Assembly: GCF_003143935.1 (NCBI RefSeq)
Contig: NZ_QFRX01000001.1
Span: forward strand, 4,877,201 to 4,941,200
Origin: Streptomyces sp. Act143
Lineage (GTDB): Bacteria; Actinomycetota; Actinomycetes; Streptomycetales; Streptomycetaceae
DNA length: 64,000 bases
Direction of reading: 5' to 3'
The position numbers and the translations under genes are program-made. Numbering within the stretch: the first letter of the stretch is position 1; each line of letters begins with the position of its first letter. This document shows positions 26,150 to 33,502 of the stretch, in pieces. The notes under the pieces were generated by a model. The model did not search any database. It saw nothing but the letters and a program-made list of their open reading frames with translations, and had not been told where the DNA came from.

Positions 26150-26800
26150 ATGAGCATGCTGACTCCCCCGGGCATGGGCGGCAAGTACCGGATCACGGGG
26201 GCCACATACCCGCGCATGCGCCGCCCCAGGCGGCGCGGCAGGCTCGTGGTCGCGCTGGTCGCATCCGTCGCCGTGCTCGGCCTGGTCGGCTGGGGCACGC
26301 TGCAGCTCATCGGGATCTTCACCGGCAACGACGAGAAGGCGTCCGCGGCGGGTCCGAAGGCGGACTGCGCGACGAAGGCGTCCCCGTCGGCGTCCGCGAC
26401 CGCCAACACATCCCGGGCCTATCCCGAGCCCGCGCAGATCACCGTCAACGTCTTCAACGCCACGCCCCGCGCCGGGCTCGCCAAGGAGACCGCCGACGAG
26501 CTGAAGAAGCGCGGCTTCAAGATCGGCGACGTGGGAAACGCGACCGCGGAGTTCGACAAGAAGGTCAAGGGCGCCGGGATACTGCTGGGCCCGACGTCCG
26601 CGATGAGCACGTCCTTGCCGGTGCTGGGCACGCAGCTCACGGGGGCGGAGACGCGGGCGGACAGCCGCAAGGGCAAGGACGTGGACCTGATCATCGGGAC
26701 CGGGTTCAAGGCCCTCACGGCGAAGGCGACGGCCGACAAGGCGCTGGCCGCGCTGGCAAAGCCGCAGCCTGCGCCCGGTTCCACGAAGAAGGCGTGCTGA
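26150..26800 (+). CDS. Membrane-anchored LytR_C-domain protein
   Basis: 216 residues: a basic cytoplasmic N-terminus (RRPRRRGR), one membrane helix (LVVALVASVAVLGLVGWG), a Ser/Ala linker, and a LytR C-terminal domain. That domain shows ITVNVFNATPRAGLAKETAD, LKKRGFKIGDVGN and VDLIIGTGFKAL. The domain often accompanies LytR-CpsA-Psr cell-wall ligases but alone has no catalytic residues; a wall- or protein-binding role is likely. Confidence 0.9.
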   Translation: MSMLTPPGMGGKYRITGATYPRMRRPRRRGRLVVALVASVAVLGLVGWGTLQLIGIFTGNDEKASAAGPKADCATKASPSASATANTSRAYPEPAQITVNVFNATPRAGLAKETADELKKRGFKIGDVGNATAEFDKKVKGAGILLGPTSAMSTSLPVLGTQLTGAETRADSRKGKDVDLIIGTGFKALTAKATADKALAALAKPQPAPGSTKKAC

Positions 26801-26889
26801 GCGACGCCTCTTCGCCGTAGGGGTGCGGTCGGTGGCGACCGCGGGTCCGTTGCGGCTGGTCGCGCGGTTCCCGCCCCCCTTGGGGCGTC

Positions 26890-27525
26890 CTACTCAGCGG
26901 CTCCGTAGAGGCGATCGCCCGCGTCCCCCAGGCCCGGCACGATGTACCCCTGCTCGTTGAGGTGGTCGTCGACCGCCGCCGTCACCACCGTCACCGGCGT
27001 CCCCGCCAGCTCGCGCTCCATGAGCTCCACGCCCTCGGGCGCGGCCAGCAGCACCACCGCCGTGACATCGTCCGCGCCGCGCTTGATCAGCTCACGGATC
27101 GCCGCGACCAGGGTGCCGCCGGTGGCCAGCATCGGGTCGAGGACGTACACCTGGCGCCCGGAGAGGTCCTCCGGCATGCGCGTGGCGTACGTGGACGCCT
27201 CCAGCGTCTCCTCGTTGCGGATCATGCCCAGGAAGCCCACCTCGGCGGTCGGCAGCAGCCGGACCATGCCGTCGAGCATGCCGAGGCCGGCCCGGAGGAT
27301 CGGGACGACCAGGGGGCGCGGGTAGGACAGCTTCACGCCGGTCGTCCGGGCGACCGGCGTGTTGATGTCGACCTGCTCGGTGCGCACGTCGCGCGTGGCC
27401 TCGTAGGCGAGGAGGGTGACCAGCTCGTCGGCGAGACGGCGGAAGGTCGCGGAGTCGGTGCGCTGGTCGCGCAGCGTGGTGAGCTTGTGGGCGACCAGGG
27501 GGTGGTCGACGACGTGGAGACGCAT
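26890..27525 (-). CDS. upp: Uracil phosphoribosyltransferase
   Basis: 211 residues, the family length. Makes UMP from uracil and PRPP in pyrimidine salvage. PRPP-binding loop VYVLDPMLATGGTLVAAI, uracil-site end GYIVPGLGDAGDRLYG, and VVPILRAGLGMLDG. The ATG begins MRLHVVDHPLVAHKLTTLRD, the standard start. It has a TACTGT -10 box 7 nt upstream and no ribosome site, so it is probably leaderless. Confidence 0.97.
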   Translation of the reverse strand: MRLHVVDHPLVAHKLTTLRDQRTDSATFRRLADELVTLLAYEATRDVRTEQVDINTPVARTTGVKLSYPRPLVVPILRAGLGMLDGMVRLLPTAEVGFLGMIRNEETLEASTYATRMPEDLSGRQVYVLDPMLATGGTLVAAIRELIKRGADDVTAVVLLAAPEGVELMERELAGTPVTVVTAAVDDHLNEQGYIVPGLGDAGDRLYGAAE

Positions 27526-27532
27526 GTCCACA

Positions 27533-27538
27533 ACAGTA
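27533..27538 (-). promoter_or_regulatory. -10 box for leaderless upp
   Basis: TACTGT on the minus strand, 7 nt before the upp ATG. No clear -35. Confidence 0.45.
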
Positions 27539-27654
27539 ACCGGGCCCGCTGGGCCCGGCGTCCCGTCGATCCCCAAACCTCGCTTCACCCGTGCGCTGGC
27601 ATCAAACCGCCCGTCAGAGGGAAAGTGGGAGGGACGTGACGGGGTGGTGTGCCT

Positions 27655-27825
27655 ATGCCGGAGCAGGAGCCACAACAGGAGACCGACGCCGAGCGCCGTC
27701 GACGACGCGCCCAGTTCCTGCGGGATCTCGCCGAGGCCCGCGAGCTGCGTGACCGCGTCCAGCCGCGGCGGGCCAAGGCTGCCCGGCTGCGCCACGCGAT
27801 GCGCATGCGCACCTTCCGCTGGTAG
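27655..27825 (+). CDS. Small basic coiled protein, 56 residues
   Basis: Reads MPEQEPQQETDAERRRRRAQ and continues to a C-terminus MRMRTFRW. It is about one third Arg with Leu/Ala spacing (FLRDLAEARELRDRV), so it should be a highly charged helix. GGGTGG precedes the ATG. The pattern suggests a nucleic-acid-binding or ribosome-associated peptide, but no family is recognised. It diverges from upp. Confidence 0.7.
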   Translation: MPEQEPQQETDAERRRRRAQFLRDLAEARELRDRVQPRRAKAARLRHAMRMRTFRW

Positions 27826-27835
27826 GACTCGGGGG

Positions 27836-27935
27836 CCTTCCGCCCGTTGGGGCTCGGGGACCTTCCGCCCGTAGGGCTTGGGGGGGACCTTCCGCCGGTG
27901 GGGCTTGAGGGCCTTCCGCCGGTGGGGCTTGGGGC
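27836..27935. repeat. Four tandem copies, 24-27 bp
   Basis: Units begin ccttccgcc at 27836, 27861, 27888 and 27912, each followed by a G-rich ggtggggcttg-like part with small length changes. They lie in the non-coding stretch after the 56-residue gene. Confidence 0.85.
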
Positions 27936-27977
27936 GTTCTTGAGCCGCCTGATGCATGCGCGGCGCCGCGAGCCGCG

Positions 27978-27983
27978 TACGAT
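27978..27983 (+). promoter_or_regulatory. -10 box of the tadA-operon leader
   Basis: TACGAT ends 7 nt before a GTG at 27991, the same spacing as other apparent leaderless starts in this window. Confidence 0.5.
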
Positions 27984-27990
27984 CCCGCTG

Positions 27991-28038
27991 GTGGACGATC
28001 AAAACGGGCGGACACAGGGAGCCGAAGACGTCCCCTGA
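27991..28038 (+). CDS. Possible 15-codon leaderless leader peptide
   Basis: GTG then codons for MDDQNGRTQGAEDVP and TGA. It lies just after a TACGAT -10 box, with no Shine-Dalgarno, 120 nt before the next gene. A hairpin (28066-28099) sits between. It may be a regulatory upstream frame; coding cannot be judged from 15 codons. Confidence 0.35.
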   Translation: MDDQNGRTQGAEDVP

Positions 28039-28065
28039 ACGCTCCGTTTCTGCCACGATTCCGAG

Positions 28066-28099
28066 TGGGCGGGGCTCGGAGCGCAAGCCTCCCCGCCCA
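28066..28099 (+). promoter_or_regulatory. Leader hairpin between the short frame and the next gene
   Basis: TGGGCGGGG (28066-28074) pairs with CCCCGCCCA (28091-28099). It could act as an attenuator in the leader of the 28158 gene. Confidence 0.4.
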
Positions 28100-28157
28100 G
28101 ACACCTCCGCCGGGGGGACCCCCAACCGGCACGCCTATGACCAGTGGGAGAGTCACG

Positions 28158-28685
28158 GTGTACTTCGCCGCACTGCTCGCGCGCACCGAAGACGGGTGGG
28201 AAGCGAGCGACACAGAGCTCGACGATGTGGAGACCCTGTCGGATCTGGCCGAACTGGCCCGTGAAGCCTCGCCCGAGGACGACACGGTGCTGGTGCTCAT
28301 CGAGCAGGAGGACGCCTGGTTCGGCGTCGTCCGGATCGACGGCGAGGACGACCCCCGTATCTACGTCTCGGACGCCGCCGCCGCTGCCCGCAGCAGTTAC
28401 GGCGAGATCCTGCTCACCGACGAACTGCTCGGAAAGGAGCCCGGCGACGACGACGCCGACCTGGACTCCCTCGACCTCGACGGCACCGAGGACGGCGAGG
28501 ACGAGGACGACGACAGCGAGGGCGGCGGCTCCGCCGAGGCCGTGCCGCACGGTCCGGTCGGCGACGCCGAGATCCTCGACGACCTGGGCGTCAGCCAGAA
28601 GGAGCTGAAGGCCCTGTCGGAGGACGCGCTCACCGAGATCGCCGAGGCCCTGGGTGCCTCGGAGGTCCTGGAGACCGTCCGCTGA
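28158..28685 (+). CDS. tRNA adenosine deaminase-associated protein
   Basis: 175 residues, acidic. Starts MYFAALLARTEDGWEASDTE from a GTG with GGGAG 8 nt upstream; an ATG at 28137 in frame has no site. Family members always sit just before tadA in actinobacteria. Residues about 95-135 form an Asp/Glu tract (DDDADLDSLDLDG onward), and the C-terminus is a small helical domain (LGVSQKELKALSEDALTEIA). Molecular role unknown; an accessory to the deaminase is inferred only from linkage. Confidence 0.88.
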   Translation: MYFAALLARTEDGWEASDTELDDVETLSDLAELAREASPEDDTVLVLIEQEDAWFGVVRIDGEDDPRIYVSDAAAAARSSYGEILLTDELLGKEPGDDDADLDSLDLDGTEDGEDEDDDSEGGGSAEAVPHGPVGDAEILDDLGVSQKELKALSEDALTEIAEALGASEVLETVR

Positions 28686-28741
28686 CCGGGGACACCCCGG
28701 CAGGGTCCCCGGACCCGGTACGCGACCGCTGGCGGGCCGCG

Positions 28742-29167
28742 ATGCGGCTCGCCCTGGACGAGGCCGGAAAGGCCGGTGCGGACGTTCCCGTGGGGGCGGT
28801 CGTGCTGGCCCCGGACGGCACCACCGTCCTCGGCTCCGGTCACAACGAACGCGAGGCGGTCGGCGACCCGACCGCCCACGCGGAGGTCCTCGCGATCCGC
28901 CGGGCGGCAGCACGGCTCGGCGAGTGGCGGCTGACCGGCTGCACGCTGGTCGTCACCCTGGAACCCTGCACGATGTGCGCGGGCGCCCTGGTGCAGTCCC
29001 GGGTGGAGCGGGTCGTCTACGGCGCCCGCGACGAGAAGGCCGGGGCGGCCGGCTCCCTCTGGGACGTCGTCCGCGACCGCCGCCTCAACCACCGCCCCGA
29101 GGTCATCGAGGGCGTCCTGGCGCATGAGTGCGCGGCGCCGCTCACGGAGTTCTTCCGCTCCCGCTGA
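28742..29167 (+). CDS. tadA: tRNA-specific adenosine deaminase
   Basis: 141 residues. Converts adenosine 34 to inosine in tRNA-Arg(ACG), whose gene is at 51235-51307. Zinc and catalytic motifs are PTAHAEVLAIR (His and Glu) and LEPCTMCAGAL (two Cys). GARDEKAGAAGS and LNHRPEVIEGVL complete the fold. The ATG aligns with the usual first helix. It is 56 nt after its partner's stop, has no clear ribosome site, and is likely in the same mRNA. Confidence 0.96.
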   Translation: MRLALDEAGKAGADVPVGAVVLAPDGTTVLGSGHNEREAVGDPTAHAEVLAIRRAAARLGEWRLTGCTLVVTLEPCTMCAGALVQSRVERVVYGARDEKAGAAGSLWDVVRDRRLNHRPEVIEGVLAHECAAPLTEFFRSR

Positions 29168-29222
29168 GCGATCCCGGATACCGATTTCGGAGCACGCCCC
29201 ACCTTGCTGTAAGGTCTCCCTC

Positions 29223-29307
29223 GGTAGCGTGTCCGAGCGGCCGAAGGAGCTCGCCTCGAAAGCGAGTGTGGCGCAAGTCACCGAGGGTTCAAATCCCTCC
29301 GCTACCG
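29223..29307 (+). tRNA. tRNA-Ser (anticodon CGA)
   Basis: GGTAGCG (29223-29229) pairs with CGCTACC (29300-29306), discriminator G. The anticodon stem-loop CTCGC-CTCGAAA-GCGAG gives CGA (reads UCG). There is a long variable arm and GGTTCAAATCC in the T arm. CCA is not encoded. Confidence 0.96.
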
Positions 29308-29313
29308 CTTGAG

Positions 29314-29341
29314 AAGGGCCCCGTCGAAAGACGGGGTCCTT
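29314..29341 (+). terminator. tRNA-Ser(CGA) terminator
   Basis: AAGGGCCCCGTC pairs with GACGGGGTCCTT around GAAA, with one wobble pair, 7 bp past the tRNA. Confidence 0.88.
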
Positions 29342-29402
29342 CGTGCGTACCGGGAGCCGGGTGGTGAGGGTCCGAAGAGAGGCCGGAGAGAAGATTGAGG
29401 GC

Positions 29403-29440
29403 GGGGGAAGCGGCCTACGGGGGGACAAGCCGCTTCCCCC
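29403..29440. promoter_or_regulatory. 12-bp inverted repeat in a 386-bp gene-free stretch
   Basis: GGGGGAAGCGGC (29403-29414) and its exact complement (29429-29440) around a 14-nt loop. It is 60 bp past the tRNA terminator and 250 bp before the next gene. Apart from this hairpin and the promoter below, I see nothing in 29342-29693. Confidence 0.55.
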
Positions 29441-29610
29441 GACGAGGTCCGGACCCACAAGTACGCGCCGCTCACGAGGCAAGCGTGGCGCGCACCCCGC
29501 AGTGGGGTCCGTCCCGCCCGGGGATTCCTGCCAGATCCGCCGGGCTCCCCTCCATCCTGCGCCCGGCACCGGCCCGCACGGCCCGGCAAAAGGCCTGACC
29601 CCGAAGGTCG

Positions 29611-29641
29611 TTGGTCCTTAAATACGACGTGAAGTTACACT
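29611..29641 (+). promoter_or_regulatory. Candidate vegetative promoter
   Basis: TTGGTC (29611-29616), 19-bp spacer, TACACT (29636-29641), about 50 bp before the 58-residue membrane gene. Confidence 0.4.
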
Positions 29642-29693
29642 CGCCGCCGGCACACCAGTCCCAGAGAGCACCACAGTCACGGGGGAGGCCGCG

Positions 29694-29870
29694 ATGGCGG
29701 TGAATTCGAAGAAGGCCGCCGTCTATGTGCTCGTGGTCTTCGTGCTGTACGTGATCATCACGGACCCGGCCAAGGCCGCCGACTACGTCCAGATAGGGTT
29801 CGAGGGCATATCGGACGCCGCCAAGGCCATCGGCGACTTCTTCACCTGGCTCGCCGACGGGGCGCAGTAA
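29694..29870 (+). CDS. 58-residue single-pass membrane protein
   Basis: Begins MAVNSKKAAVYVLVVFVLYV: a short basic start, then one membrane helix (AVYVLVVFVLYVIIT), then an acidic amphipathic segment ending WLADGAQ. GGGGGAGG precedes the ATG. The good ribosome site, a candidate promoter and typical codon use make it convincing. Function unknown. Confidence 0.8.
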   Translation: MAVNSKKAAVYVLVVFVLYVIITDPAKAADYVQIGFEGISDAAKAIGDFFTWLADGAQ

Positions 29871-29889
29871 GCCGTATCCAGGAGTGCTC

Positions 29890-30183
29890 ATGATCCGCCA
29901 TCTCGTCCTCTTCAAGCTCAACGAGGGCGTCCAGCGCGACGACCCGCGCGTCGTGAAGGGCGTCGAGGCCTTCCGGGCGCTGGAGGGGACGATCGACGAG
30001 ATCCGGTTCTGGGAACTGGGCTGGAACTTCAGCGACCGCCCCATCGCCTACGACTTCGCCATCAACTCGGGCTTCGAGGACGCGGACGCGCTGCGGCGCT
30101 ACCTGGAGCACCCTGCGCACCAGGCAGGGGTGGGGCTCTGGAAGGAGTTCGCCACCTGGGTGATCGCGGACTACGCGTACTGA
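29890..30183 (+). CDS. Dabb-domain (stress-responsive alpha/beta barrel) protein
   Basis: 97 residues. MIRHLVLFKLNEGV is the conserved Dabb start, and YLEHPAHQAGVGLWKEFA the conserved end. Such proteins form dimeric ferredoxin-like barrels and range from stress proteins to small cyclases. The ATG is taken with GGAG 5 nt upstream. It follows the 58-residue gene by 19 bp, likely co-transcribed. Confidence 0.92.
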   Translation: MIRHLVLFKLNEGVQRDDPRVVKGVEAFRALEGTIDEIRFWELGWNFSDRPIAYDFAINSGFEDADALRRYLEHPAHQAGVGLWKEFATWVIADYAY

Positions 30184-30226
30184 GCGGACCACGCGTACCA
30201 AGCGGACCACGCGTACCGAGCGGAAC
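30173..30226. repeat. Three tandem 18-bp units over a stop codon
   Basis: Units begin ACGCGTAC at 30173, 30191 and 30209 and share AGCGGA. The first unit carries the last codons and the stop of the Dabb gene. Confidence 0.8.
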
Positions 30227-30240
30227 CTCGTCTCCGTTTG

Positions 30241-30265
30241 GCCCCTCGCCGGAACGGCGGGGGGC
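30241..30265 (+). terminator. Terminator after the Dabb gene
   Basis: GCCCCTCGCC pairs with GGCGGGGGGC (one wobble) around GGAAC, followed by TTTCG. Confidence 0.85.
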
Positions 30266-30406
30266 TTTCGTGCGTCTTGTGCCCCAACTCTTCCCTCAAC
30301 ACGGCGTTATGAGGTGCTTGCACACAGTGCACATGTCTTGTGATGCTATGACCGCTTTTGACGGATGAGTTGACCGATGTAGACCGATGAAGAGGTGGCG
30401 TTGACC

Positions 30407-31243
30407 GTGTCGGCCAGTACTGCGCCGCCCCAGGAAGAGGCGCCCGTCCAGACCCCGGGCCCCACCGTCCCGCAGCGCAGCCGCGGAGCGGACACCCGGG
30501 CGCTCACCCAGGTGCTCTTCGGGCAGCTCAAGGGGCTCCAGCCGGGCACGCCGGAGCACAACCGGGTGCGGGCGGCGCTCATCGAGGCGAACCTCCCGCT
30601 CGTGCGCTACGCCGCCGCCCGCTTCCGCTCCCGCAACGAGCCGATGGAGGACGTCGTCCAGGTCGGCACCATCGGGCTCATCAACGCCATCGACCGCTTC
30701 GACCCGGACCGGGGTGTGCAGTTCCCGACGTTCGCGATGCCCACGGTCGTCGGCGAGATCAAGCGGTACTTCCGGGACAACGTACGGACCGTGCACGTGC
30801 CGCGCCGGCTCCACGAGCTGTGGGTGCAGGTCAACAGCGCGACGGAGGACCTGACCACCGCCTTCGGGCGCACCCCGACCACCGCCGAGATCGCCGAGCG
30901 GCTGCGCATCGGCGAGGACGAGGTGCTGTCCTGCATCGAGGCCGGCCGGTCGTACCACGCCACCTCGCTGGAGGCCGCCCAGGAGGGCGACGGACTGCCG
31001 GGGCTGCTGGACCGGCTCGGCTACGAGGACCCCGCCCTGGACGGCGTGGAGCACCGCGATCTCGTACGGCACCTGCTGGTGCAACTGCCCGAGCGGGAAC
31101 AGCGCATCCTGCTGCTGCGGTACTACAGCAATCTCACCCAGTCGCAGATCAGCGCCGAACTCGGCGTCTCCCAGATGCATGTTTCTCGGCTACTCGCGCG
31201 TAGCTTCCAGCGGCTGCGGTCAGCCAATCGGATCGACGCATAG
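30407..31243 (+). CDS. sigF: SigB/F-family sigma factor, sporulation type
   Basis: 278 residues. Sigma region 2 shows RFRSRNEPMEDVVQVGTIGL and FPTFAMPTVVGEIKRYFRDN; region 3 EIAERLRIGEDEVL; region 4 LPEREQRILLLRYYSNLTQS with the recognition helix ISAELGVSQMHVSRLLARSF. The position directly before sigN and after the Dabb gene matches S. coelicolor, where sigF acts late in spore development. The start is uncertain: GTG 30407 (AGGTGG at 8 nt) is preferred over TTG 30401 and GTG 30395. Upstream are a TGCAC-ACA-GTGCA palindrome (30319-30331) and a repeated GACCGATG. Confidence 0.9.
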   Translation: MSASTAPPQEEAPVQTPGPTVPQRSRGADTRALTQVLFGQLKGLQPGTPEHNRVRAALIEANLPLVRYAAARFRSRNEPMEDVVQVGTIGLINAIDRFDPDRGVQFPTFAMPTVVGEIKRYFRDNVRTVHVPRRLHELWVQVNSATEDLTTAFGRTPTTAEIAERLRIGEDEVLSCIEAGRSYHATSLEAAQEGDGLPGLLDRLGYEDPALDGVEHRDLVRHLLVQLPEREQRILLLRYYSNLTQSQISAELGVSQMHVSRLLARSFQRLRSANRIDA

Positions 31244-31415
31244 CGGGTGCATAAGGGGCGCACGGTCGCACGTTCCGGAACATCGCAGTTCGCAAGCAGG
31301 ATCGAGGCGTAACCGGCGCGAGCGAATCGCTCACCAGGCCTCTTCCCGACAGTTCTGCGCCAAAAAACCGTCAGACCCCCTTTATCCAGGGCGTATTCGC
31401 GTCTCGCATGTCGAC

Positions 31416-31448
31416 ATGTCACTACAGCGTGTTGCCGACATGTGACAT
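31416..31448. promoter_or_regulatory. Inverted repeat ATGTCAC/GTGACAT upstream of sigN
   Basis: ATGTCAC at 31416-31422 and GTGACAT at 31442-31448. The octamer CGACATGT also occurs as direct repeats at 31412 and 31436. A likely operator pair ahead of the sigN promoter; the protein is unknown. Confidence 0.45.
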
Positions 31449-31462
31449 TCTGCCGGAAGCGC

Positions 31463-31488
31463 GTTTGCCGGGGCTTCGGCTCCGGTAT
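31463..31488 (+). promoter_or_regulatory. Candidate SigB/F-type promoter for sigN
   Basis: GTTT (31463-31466), a 16-bp spacer and CGGTAT (31483-31488) resemble the GTTT-N14-16-GGGTAT pattern used by this sigma family. It lies about 70 bp before the sigN ATG, so autoregulation or control by sigF is possible. Confidence 0.5.
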
Positions 31489-31501
31489 TCAGGTGAAGGC
31501 A

Positions 31502-31522
31502 AACGTTCTTCGACGGAACGTT
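31502..31522 (+). promoter_or_regulatory. 7-bp inverted repeat in the sigN leader
   Basis: AACGTTC (31502-31508) and GAACGTT (31516-31522) are exact complements with a 7-nt gap, just downstream of the candidate promoter. Confidence 0.5.
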
Positions 31523-31556
31523 CGCCGCGACCGTCCCGCGACCCAGAGGGGGTGGC

Positions 31557-32450
31557 ATGTCCGCAGACCAGGGCAGCTCGAAGGTGCTCACGCTCACGAA
31601 GAGCGAGTCCGCGCCCGCGCTCGACGACGTAACCGCTGTCGAGGCCGCGCCGGCCCCGGCCCTCCCGGCTCCCCCGGCCGTCTCCGGAGCCATCGACACC
31701 CGCACCCTGTCCCGCTCCCTCTTCCTGCGGCTCGCCGCACTCGACGAGACCAGCCCCGAGCGTGCCTACGTCCGGGACACCCTGATCGAGCTCAACCTCC
31801 CGCTGGTGCGCTACGCCGCCGCCCGCTTCCGCTCGCGCAACGAGCCGATGGAGGACATCGTCCAGGTCGGCACCATCGGCCTGATCAAGGCGATCGACCG
31901 CTTCGACTGCGAACGAGGCGTGGAGTTCCCGACGTTCGCGATGCCGACGGTGGTCGGCGAGATCAAGCGGTTCTTCCGGGACACCTCGTGGTCGGTGCGG
32001 GTCCCGCGCCGCCTCCAGGAGCTGCGCCTCGCCCTCACCAAGGCCAGCGACGAGCTCTCGCAGAAACTCGACCGCTCCCCGACCGTGGCCGAACTCGCCG
32101 CCGTCCTCGGGGTGTCGGAGGAGGACGTCGTCGACGGCCTCGCGGTCGGCAACGCCTACACCGCGTCCTCGCTGGACTCACCGGCGCCGGAGGACGACGG
32201 CGGCGAGGGCTCCCTCGCGGACCGCCTCGGCTACGAGGACAGCGCCCTGGAGGGCGTCGAGTACCGCGAGTCACTCAAGCCGCTGCTCGCCAAACTGCCG
32301 CCCCGTGAACGGCAGATCATCATGCTGCGCTTCTTCGCCAACATGACCCAGTCGCAGATCGGCGAGGAGGTCGGCATCTCCCAGATGCACGTCTCCCGGC
32401 TGCTGACCCGGACGCTGGCGCAGCTGCGGGAAGGCCTGATCTCCGACTGA
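31557..32450 (+). CDS. sigN: SigB/F-family sigma factor, development type
   Basis: 297 residues. Region 2 RFRSRNEPMEDIVQVGTIGL and FPTFAMPTVVGEIKRFFRDT, region 3 TVAELAAVLGVSEEDVVDGL, and region 4 LPPRERQIIMLRFFANMTQS with IGEEVGISQMHVSRLLTRTL. GAGGGGGTGGC precedes the ATG. It shares regions 2-4 closely with sigF 313 bp upstream, so the pair looks like an old tandem duplication with different N-termini. In S. coelicolor the orthologue acts in aerial hyphae. Anti-sigma genes are not adjacent. Confidence 0.9.
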   Translation: MSADQGSSKVLTLTKSESAPALDDVTAVEAAPAPALPAPPAVSGAIDTRTLSRSLFLRLAALDETSPERAYVRDTLIELNLPLVRYAAARFRSRNEPMEDIVQVGTIGLIKAIDRFDCERGVEFPTFAMPTVVGEIKRFFRDTSWSVRVPRRLQELRLALTKASDELSQKLDRSPTVAELAAVLGVSEEDVVDGLAVGNAYTASSLDSPAPEDDGGEGSLADRLGYEDSALEGVEYRESLKPLLAKLPPRERQIIMLRFFANMTQSQIGEEVGISQMHVSRLLTRTLAQLREGLISD

Positions 32451-32489
32451 CCCCTTCATAATTGACGGGGCGTCAGCCACTATGGCCCG

Positions 32490-33197
32490 ATGCTGCGTAC
32501 GACATGGACGTATGGCCGTCGAGGTGCCGTGACCGGCGCATCGGCGGCCGTCGTCTGTCTGGGCGTGGCGCTGACCTCGTGCGGGAGCACCGGTGAGGGG
32601 CGGGTGGCCGTCGGGGCGGCGGGCGGGCCGTCCGCGTCCGCGGCGGCGAGACCGACGGGGAGCGTCCGGGTGGTGCCGCTGGACGGCGAGCCCACGCCCC
32701 GCGCGAGCACGCCGGGCAGCGGCGACTCCCCCGCCCCCGGTGACACTTCGGCACCTGCGGCACCCGCGACGCCGAGCGGCGGCCCGACGGGCGGTGGTCC
32801 GATGAGCGGTGCTCCGACGAGCGGCGTCAAGTCCGGTCGTACGGGGTCCGGTTCACCGTCCCCGACGGCCTCCTCCAGCCGTACCACCGCACCCGCCGCC
32901 CTCACCTGGGACGACCCGGTGCGGGCGGCCGGAGAGCGGCGGTGGTGCGAGGACGTGACGCTTGTCTTCCACAACTCCGGGGACGCCGCGGTCCGTTCGG
33001 GGACCGTCGGGTTCGGGACGCACATCATCGGTGCGCTCGGGGTGGACTGGGGGACCGTCGAGTCGGAGGTGGACCTTCCGGCGCCGATCGCGGGCGGCAC
33101 GCGGAAGGAGCGGACGTGGACGGTGTGCGTCGAGGCGTGGCGGGTGCCGCTCGGCATGCACGTCGAGACGCGGGACGTCGACGTCCGCTGGACGTGA
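32490..33197 (+). CDS. Lipoprotein, low-complexity linker and small beta domain
   Basis: 235 residues. The signal peptide ends in lipobox LTSC (GVALTSCGSTG), so it should be anchored outside the membrane. Residues about 40-135 are Ser/Pro/Gly/Thr-rich linker. The last 95 residues form a compact domain with two Cys (WCEDVTLVFHNSGD and VCVEAW) that could pair. No enzyme motif. It starts 39 bp after sigN on the same strand and could be a sigN-operon member. Confidence 0.85.
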   Translation: MLRTTWTYGRRGAVTGASAAVVCLGVALTSCGSTGEGRVAVGAAGGPSASAAARPTGSVRVVPLDGEPTPRASTPGSGDSPAPGDTSAPAAPATPSGGPTGGGPMSGAPTSGVKSGRTGSGSPSPTASSSRTTAPAALTWDDPVRAAGERRWCEDVTLVFHNSGDAAVRSGTVGFGTHIIGALGVDWGTVESEVDLPAPIAGGTRKERTWTVCVEAWRVPLGMHVETRDVDVRWT

Positions 33198-33206
33198 CGT
33201 CGGGAG

Positions 33207-33410
33207 CTACTTGAGCGCCAGCCAGGCCACGGCGGCGACGATCGCCACCGCCACGACGACACCGACGATCAGGCCGAGGCGCGGGCCGGAGGAAGAGGGG
33301 GCGGCGGCCGCCTGCTGCCGGCCCTGCGGGCCCTCGTCGACGAACGCGCGGAACATCTGGGTGCTGCCGGCGGGGTCGTAGTTGCCCTGGGGGTCCTGGG
33401 TGTTAGCCAT
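33207..33410 (-). CDS. Small C-terminally anchored membrane protein, 67 residues
   Basis: Begins MANTQDPQGNYDPAGSTQMF and ends with one membrane helix (LIVGVVVAVAIVAAVAWLAL). The polar N-terminal half faces the cytosol if tail-anchored. The start ATG is 8 nt past a -10 box, so a leaderless mRNA is likely. It converges on the lipoprotein gene. Function unknown. Confidence 0.78.
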   Translation of the reverse strand: MANTQDPQGNYDPAGSTQMFRAFVDEGPQGRQQAAAAPSSSGPRLGLIVGVVVAVAIVAAVAWLALK

Positions 33411-33418
33411 GCCCCGAG

Positions 33419-33447
33419 ACACTAGCGAATCCGCCGTGACGGCCCAA
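33419..33447 (-). promoter_or_regulatory. Promoter of the small membrane gene
   Basis: TTGGGC (33447-33442), 17-bp spacer and TAGTGT (33424-33419) on the minus strand, 8 nt before the ATG. Confidence 0.6.
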
Positions 33448-33502
33448 GTGCGGGGCAGGGACCGGATACGGCCCCTCTCACATGCGTGTTTACGTTCGCA
33501 AT

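Noticed and set aside
27836..27935. CRISPR-like array
   Set aside because: Four head-to-tail units without spacers; no cas genes anywhere in the window.
27653..28300. Minus-strand frames across the tandem repeats upstream of the tadA operon (Lys-Pro-His-Arg repeats)
   Set aside because: The peptide repeat only mirrors the DNA repeat; it overlaps upstream parts of the upp region and the leader of the next gene, with no ribosome site.
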